Shown: positions 6,754 through 10,126 of the stretch, in pieces
Numbering within the stretch: position 1 is the stretch's first letter
Layout: each line of letters opens with the position of its first letter
Source: Myxococcales bacterium UBA1238
Lineage (GTDB): Bacteria; Myxococcota_A; Bradymonadia; UBA7976; UBA1532
DNA: 10,126 nucleotides
Direction of reading: 5' to 3'
NCBI GenBank assembly: GCA_002309015.1
Contig: DBWM01000050.1
Coordinates: 95,801-105,926, forward strand
The notes under the pieces: generated by a model
Seen by the model: the letters and a program-made list of their open reading frames with translations, nothing else
The model's database searches: none
What the model was told of the DNA's origin: nothing
Position numbers and translations under genes: made by a program

Positions 6754-7474
6754 GGGGAGAATCCAGGATCGGTGCGGTTTGATGGGGTGCGTCCGGAATG
6801 CCCGCCATGAAGAGCCAGGGGAAGATGACGGTGTTGAAGAGGGTGAACATCAGCGTTTCGGTGCTGCCGCGGATGAGTCCGATCTGGGCCGCGAGGACGA
6901 GGATGAGGAACGGAATCAGAAGCGCGATGACGGCGGCCAGCAGGATCCGGCCGAGAAAAGCGGGCAGGGCTTTTTTGCCTTCTTCAAAGCCCTGGGCGAT
7001 CAGGGGAACGGCCGCGAGGGCAAGGGCGAAAACGAGGGCCGTGACGAGCATGAGGAGAGGCATCGTGACGAAGATCGTCTGATGGAAGAGCGCGACGGCA
7101 AAGAGGGCGCTGAGGAGAATCGGGGCTGCGTGGAGGGCGGCGCGCTTTTTGGCGGAAACTTCGGCACCGCGTTCTTTCAGCAGAGCAAAGCTGATGAAGA
7201 GGGCCATCTGTGCGGCGATGAAGAGGCTGATGGCCAGCAGCGTGGAGCGGGGCGACAGGGCTTCCGGGGCCGGGCCGGGGGGATTTTCGAGGAAGAGGCC
7301 CTGGGTGCAGTCGAGATTGTGGTTGAAGCAGTAGCTTTCGAAGCGCTGCGGCAACAGATGCAGAACGAAGAGCGGCAGGATGAGCACGAAGGCGGCGGTG
7401 AAGCGTTTGGGAACGCCGGCGATTTTTTGAACGCAGCGGACGGCAAAGTTGGGCTTGGGGGCTGTTTCAGTCAT
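6746..7474 (-). CDS. Paralogous 6-TM membrane protein (copy 2)
   Basis: 242 residues. Six hydrophobic segments lie at about 24-42, 77-98, 112-131, 134-160, 177-200 and 208-226. Family motifs are V-P-K-R-F-T-A-A-F at 21-29, L-K-E-R-G-A-E-V-S-A-K-K-R at 99-111, A-A-V-P-L-I-A at 154-160 followed by E-E-G-K-K-A-L-P-A-F-L-G at 164-175, and P-W-L-F-M-A-G-I-P at 219-227. The charged motifs fall in loops predicted to be cytosolic. The loop after TM1 (43-76) contains C49 and C56 and could form a disulfide if exported. AAGGA (7484-7480) lies 5 bases before the ATG, which also overlaps the preceding gene's stop by 8 bases. The protein is an evident paralogue of copy 1, sharing a nearly identical first 87 bases but diverging soon after. 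No function recognised. Confidence 0.85.
   Translation of the reverse strand: MTETAPKPNFAVRCVQKIAGVPKRFTAAFVLILPLFVLHLLPQRFESYCFNHNLDCTQGLFLENPPGPAPEALSPRSTLLAISLFIAAQMALFISFALLKERGAEVSAKKRAALHAAPILLSALFAVALFHQTIFVTMPLLMLVTALVFALALAAVPLIAQGFEEGKKALPAFLGRILLAAVIALLIPFLILVLAAQIGLIRGSTETLMFTLFNTVIFPWLFMAGIPDAPHQTAPILDSPHD
7388..7474 (-). repeat. 87-bp duplicated 5' coding block, copy B
   Basis: Partner of 6667-6753, covering the first 29 codons of copy 2. The two blocks are direct repeats 721 bases apart, a substrate for recombination that could delete or swap the gene between them. Confidence 0.9.
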
Positions 7475-8957
7475 GGCTTTCCTTGAGTGAGTCGGAGGCT
7501 TGCAGGGACTCCGTGGGGTTGAAGAGCGCCATCAGGCACCAGGGGATCGCGATCGCGTCGACGAGGGGCCAGGCGCTTTGGGCAAAACCTGCGAGATCGA
7601 GATTGAGGCTGAAGTAGCCTTCCGCATCGGCGGAGATGGGGAGGATCAGCCACAGGACCACCGAAAGAAGAAGGAGCGCGATCCAGCCCAGAAACGCGGG
7701 CAACGCCTTTTTTCCTTCTGCAATCAGGGGCACGGCTGCGAGCACGAGGGCAGAAAAGAGGGCGACGACCGCAAAGCAAAGGAAGAATGGACGCGCGATC
7801 GCGAGGCTCAGGGCTCCGCCGCGATCTTGTTCGGGCACGAAGTTTTGCGAAAAGGTGACGCAGGCAAAGACCGCGCAGAGGATCGGCAAAGCCGCGTGAA
7901 GGGCGCATCGGAGGCCCGTTTTGATTTGAACGCCGCGTTCCTTTAAGCGCGCAAACGCGATGCAGAGCGCCATTTCGGTCAGGATGCAAATTCCAAGACT
8001 GAACATCGGCGATCGGGGCAGCGAAGCGGACAGCTGAGGTTCAAAAGTCTGAGGCTCTGCAAAGAAGAGGGCAGAGGGCGTCCCGCCGCTGAAGGTCAGT
8101 TTTTGAGTCAGCCAGATCCAAATGAAAAAGATCGGGATGAGGCTGAACGCTGCGGTCAGCCTTTTGGGCACGAGCCAAAGCCGTTTGAAAAAGCGGATGC
8201 GCGCTGAACCCGCTTTGCTTTCCTCTGCGTTCACCGCCGGAATGAGCGCCATCAGGATCCAAAAGAAGAGGGGGATCGAGAGCAGGATGCCCAGAAAAAC
8301 GGCGACGCTCTCGTGAGCAAGGACGTCACCGTAAAGGAGTCCAAAAACAAAGAGCAGCGCGAATCCGAGCCCGAAAGCTGCGATGAGGGCGAAGGCGAGT
8401 CCAAAGAAACGGGCGAGCGCGTGTGGACGCTTTAAAATCAGCGGCATTGCAGCAGGCGAGAAGATGAAAAGGGCGATCGAGAGGAGAACGGTCCCCACCA
8501 GGGGGTTGGGTAATCCCAGGTAAAAGTCGCCGTAATCGAGCCAGGAATGCTCGATCCAGCCATGGCGGCGGTAACCGTAGCAGCCGATTTCGGGAGCCGA
8601 GGGCTGCGGATCGCTCAAAAACCAGGCGAGGAGCAGGAACCCGATACAAATCAGGGCTGGGATCGCGTGGATCGCGAATCGCTTTTGGACGGAGATTTGA
8701 ATGCCGCGCTCTGCCATGAGCACGAAGGTGATGAAGAGGGCCATCTCGGCCAGGATGCAAAGGCCGATGCAGAGCGTCGCAGAGGTCCAGTCCGATCCGT
8801 ACGAACGTGAAGTTGCAAAGAAGAAGCCCTTGTGACAGTTGCCCAGAAGATTCGGGATCATCCAGATCAAAAAGGACAGGCTCATGGCCCAGGCAGCGGT
8901 GAAACGCCTGGGCACGTTCCGGAAGCGCTCAAAGAAGCCGGGAGAGGTTTCAGTCAT
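7467..8957 (-). CDS. Double-length fused paralogue: two 6-TM-type modules in one protein
   Basis: 496 residues made of two family modules in one frame. Module A (1 to about 245) has V-P-R-R-F-T-A-A-W at 15-23, A-E-R-G-I-Q-I-S-V-Q-K-R at 82-93 and W-I-L-M-A-L-I-P at 233-240. Module B (about 251-480) has V-P-K-R-L-T-A-A-F at 263-271, L-K-E-R-G-V-Q-I at 338-345, A-A-V-P-L-I-A-E-G-K-K-A-L-P-A-F-L-G at 407-424 and W-C-L-M-A at 473-477. Each module shows about six hydrophobic segments, so about 12 in total. Module A also has a long loop at about 116-150 with many Tyr, Trp and His. The linker at 241-260 occupies the place where a stop and a new start would lie between separate paralogues, so this looks like a fusion of two adjacent genes. 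The stop overlaps the next gene's ATG by 8 bases; the start lies 9 bases behind the previous gene. Function unknown. Confidence 0.85.
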   Translation of the reverse strand: MTETSPGFFERFRNVPRRFTAAWAMSLSFLIWMIPNLLGNCHKGFFFATSRSYGSDWTSATLCIGLCILAEMALFITFVLMAERGIQISVQKRFAIHAIPALICIGFLLLAWFLSDPQPSAPEIGCYGYRRHGWIEHSWLDYGDFYLGLPNPLVGTVLLSIALFIFSPAAMPLILKRPHALARFFGLAFALIAAFGLGFALLFVFGLLYGDVLAHESVAVFLGILLSIPLFFWILMALIPAVNAEESKAGSARIRFFKRLWLVPKRLTAAFSLIPIFFIWIWLTQKLTFSGGTPSALFFAEPQTFEPQLSASLPRSPMFSLGICILTEMALCIAFARLKERGVQIKTGLRCALHAALPILCAVFACVTFSQNFVPEQDRGGALSLAIARPFFLCFAVVALFSALVLAAVPLIAEGKKALPAFLGWIALLLLSVVLWLILPISADAEGYFSLNLDLAGFAQSAWPLVDAIAIPWCLMALFNPTESLQASDSLKESHD

Positions 8958-8966
8958 CGTTCGGTT

Positions 8967-9899
8967 TCAGCCCTCATTCGTTTGCGGTCTGGGGCAGGCC
9001 GCCATGAAGAGCCAGGCAAAGCCTGCGGTGAAGAGGAAGAAATAGATCAGGGCAAGGGCGAAATCGCAGAAATCGATCACTCCGGCGAAGGGGTGATCCA
9101 AGGGATATTGCGAATGTGCATAGGGAAGGGGCAGGATCGCATTGCGAATGAACCAAAACACAATGGCCGGGAGGAGCGCCCAAAGAGCCCCGCGCAGACT
9201 TCGCGCGAAAGCTGAGGATTTGGGAGCGTCTTCTGCGGGCGCCTTACGATCGACGAGCACACGCGCGATGATGAAGATCGCCGCCGAAAGCAGAATCCAG
9301 AGCGGCCAGAGCACCACCATCGTGGGAAGGCTCCCAGACGGAATTTGCGGGAATTCAAGAAAAAACAGTGAGAACATGAAAGCCACGGCGAGGCCAAGCG
9401 GCAGGAAGATGTGAAACAGCAGGCGCTTGCCGATGGATACTTTGACTCCGCGCTCCTTCAAAGCCGCAAAGGCGAACGCGAGCGCCATCTGAATGAACAG
9501 AAACAGCGCGTTGCCGAGCAGGACGGTCGTCATCTGCGGGGAATAGTCATCCCATTCCAGAACATCGCCGGGACCAACAGAGGATTCCTGCTCTCTGCAG
9601 ATGGTGCCCAAAGGGAGCTTGAGTTTGCCTGCGGTGTCGCCGCTCCCGTTGATGACACCCCCGCAGGTGAAGGCGTAGCCCACTCGCTCCACGAAGGCGA
9701 CCATTTTGGGGGTATGCTGCAAGTCGTCATAATAGACCGGGCAATCCTGCTGACAGGAAAACCCATGAGGTCTCATGCCCGCAAAGCAGATCCAGCCGAA
9801 GAGCAGGATGGAGAGAACAAAGGCTGCGGTGAAGCGTTTGGGCAAAGCCCAAAGGCGGGCGATCAGCGAAGGGTTGTGCGTTGCGGTCGGTTCAGTCAT
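8967..9899 (-). CDS. Paralogous 6-TM membrane protein with enlarged Cys-containing loop (first gene of operon)
   Basis: 310 residues, the longest single-module member. ATG 9899-9897 has a strong AAAAGGAG (9913-9906) 6 bases upstream, the best ribosome binding site of the four paralogues, as expected for the leading cistron. Motifs are L-P-K-R-F-T-A-A-F at 19-27, L-K-E-R-G-V-K-V-S-I-G-K-R at 147-159 and W-L-F-M-A at 296-300. Membrane segments lie at about 25-42, 125-146, 161-181, 193-213, 235-252 and 274-300. The loop between the first two, about 42-124, is presumably extracytoplasmic. It is far larger than in the paralogues and contains C49, C53, C79 and C101, enough for two disulfides. The G-K-K-A-L-P loop motif of its neighbours is absent here, replaced by an Ala/Pro/Lys-rich cytosolic segment (214-234). 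Nothing identifies a substrate or partner. Confidence 0.85.
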   Translation of the reverse strand: MTEPTATHNPSLIARLWALPKRFTAAFVLSILLFGWICFAGMRPHGFSCQQDCPVYYDDLQHTPKMVAFVERVGYAFTCGGVINGSGDTAGKLKLPLGTICREQESSVGPGDVLEWDDYSPQMTTVLLGNALFLFIQMALAFAFAALKERGVKVSIGKRLLFHIFLPLGLAVAFMFSLFFLEFPQIPSGSLPTMVVLWPLWILLSAAIFIIARVLVDRKAPAEDAPKSSAFARSLRGALWALLPAIVFWFIRNAILPLPYAHSQYPLDHPFAGVIDFCDFALALIYFFLFTAGFAWLFMAACPRPQTNEG

Positions 9900-9951
9900 C
9901 CAAAACTCCTTTTGCGCTCAAGCTGCGTCAAACGGCTCATTCTTATCATCG

Positions 9952-9970
9952 CCTTCTTGCGCAAAAAAGG
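9952..9970. promoter_or_regulatory. Imperfect dyad in the leader of the membrane-protein operon
   Basis: A core TTGCGCAA palindrome (9957-9964) extends imperfectly to 19 bases, with C/T-rich and A/G-rich flanks. It lies about 53 bases upstream of the first operon gene, where a promoter or operator is expected. I found no convincing -35/-10 pair at proper spacing in 9900-10020. The dyad is visible; an operator role is a guess. Confidence 0.25.
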
Positions 9971-10053
9971 CTTAAGTTCGGATTTTGGGTCACCGAAAAT
10001 TTCAAAAAATGCGTTTTAGCCCGGTTTCGCGATACAGAGTGAAATGGAGGATC

Positions 10054-10126
10054 CGTCGATGAACCGGTTTTTGTCCAAAATCCCGGGTGGGAACGCGGCC
10101 ATAAACCGCTTTGGGTTCGGATCCCC
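10054..10126. repeat. Second copy of the 43-bp repeat family, running off the right edge
   Basis: Bases 10054-10074 match 1709-1729 exactly over 21 bases. A second, more diverged unit start (ATAAACCGCTTTGGGTTC, from 10101) follows 42 bases after the first and resembles the unit at 1884, so the tandem arrangement is kept. At the position where left-array units carry the CAAGC palindrome, this unit has TCCC-GGGT-GGGA (10081-10092), a different sequence that can still fold. The array probably continues beyond the window. Confidence 0.75.

Noticed and set aside
6728..7486. Long plus-strand frame (252 codons) antisense to the membrane genes
   Set aside because: The product is a low-complexity Glu/Gly/Arg/Asp mix mirroring hydrophobic codons on the other strand, whereas the minus-strand frames have ribosome sites, topology and paralogy.
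6019..9899. Toxin/immunity or ABC transporter permease array
   Set aside because: No ATP-binding cassette, substrate-binding protein or toxin domain accompanies the membrane genes, and their motifs do not match a permease family I know.
9411..10019. Plus-strand 202-codon frame opposite the first operon gene
   Set aside because: No plausible ribosome site or domain; it is antisense to a clear paralogue with a strong Shine-Dalgarno.

Overview
The window reads as a gene-dense, moderately GC-rich bacterial chromosome segment, probably from an anaerobic, possibly gut-associated organism. The hints are a rubredoxin domain fused to a metallo-beta-lactamase fold, an AAA-ATPase-like/PD-(D/E)XK protein of the kind expanded in gut Bacteroidetes, Firmicutes and other anaerobes, a protein resembling the mainly Bacteroidetes DUF6261 family, and a very Cys-rich repeat protein of the sort seen in Myxococcota-like lineages. 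These hints conflict, so I assign no phylum. No rRNA, tRNA, insertion sequence or CRISPR was found.

Left part (1-1590): the 3' end of a Cys-rich tandem-module protein on the plus strand (to 839) converges on a DUF6261-like helical protein on the minus strand (1590 to 850). Next comes a gene-free stretch of about 450 bases (1591-2046). It holds a perfect 9-bp dyad, a short hairpin with a T-run, and a six-unit, 43-bp-period tandem array (1694-1962). The array units carry palindromes, and one palindrome shows paired base changes between units.

Middle (2047-4151): a two-gene plus-strand operon. It encodes a cation diffusion facilitator with Mn-type metal-site residues (N-x3-D in TM2, D-x3-D in TM5) and, 26 bases later, an MBL-fold protein with a C-terminal short rubredoxin domain. 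Metal efflux beside a diiron-type MBL/rubredoxin protein suggests metal or oxidative stress homeostasis (inference).

Right part (9899 down to 4167, minus strand): five co-directional genes that look like one operon. The first four encode one unrecognised paralogous family of polytopic membrane proteins, five modules in all because one gene is an in-frame fusion of two. All modules share a PKRFTAAF-like motif before TM1, an ERG...KR motif in the TM2-TM3 loop, and a W-x-x-MA motif at the end of the last TM. The extracytoplasmic loop after TM1 is highly variable. Two junctions use the same 8-base start/stop overlap, and two genes share an 87-bp 5' block with one mismatch, which suggests recent duplication or gene conversion. 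The last gene is an AAA-ATPase-like/PD-(D/E)XK nuclease-family protein whose ribosome binding site lies in a predicted hairpin.

Right edge (10054-10126): the same repeat family as the 1694-1962 array reappears, with two unit starts 42 bases apart, and runs off the window. It is therefore a dispersed intergenic repeat. The best candidates for something undescribed are this dispersed repeat and the paralogous membrane-protein operon.
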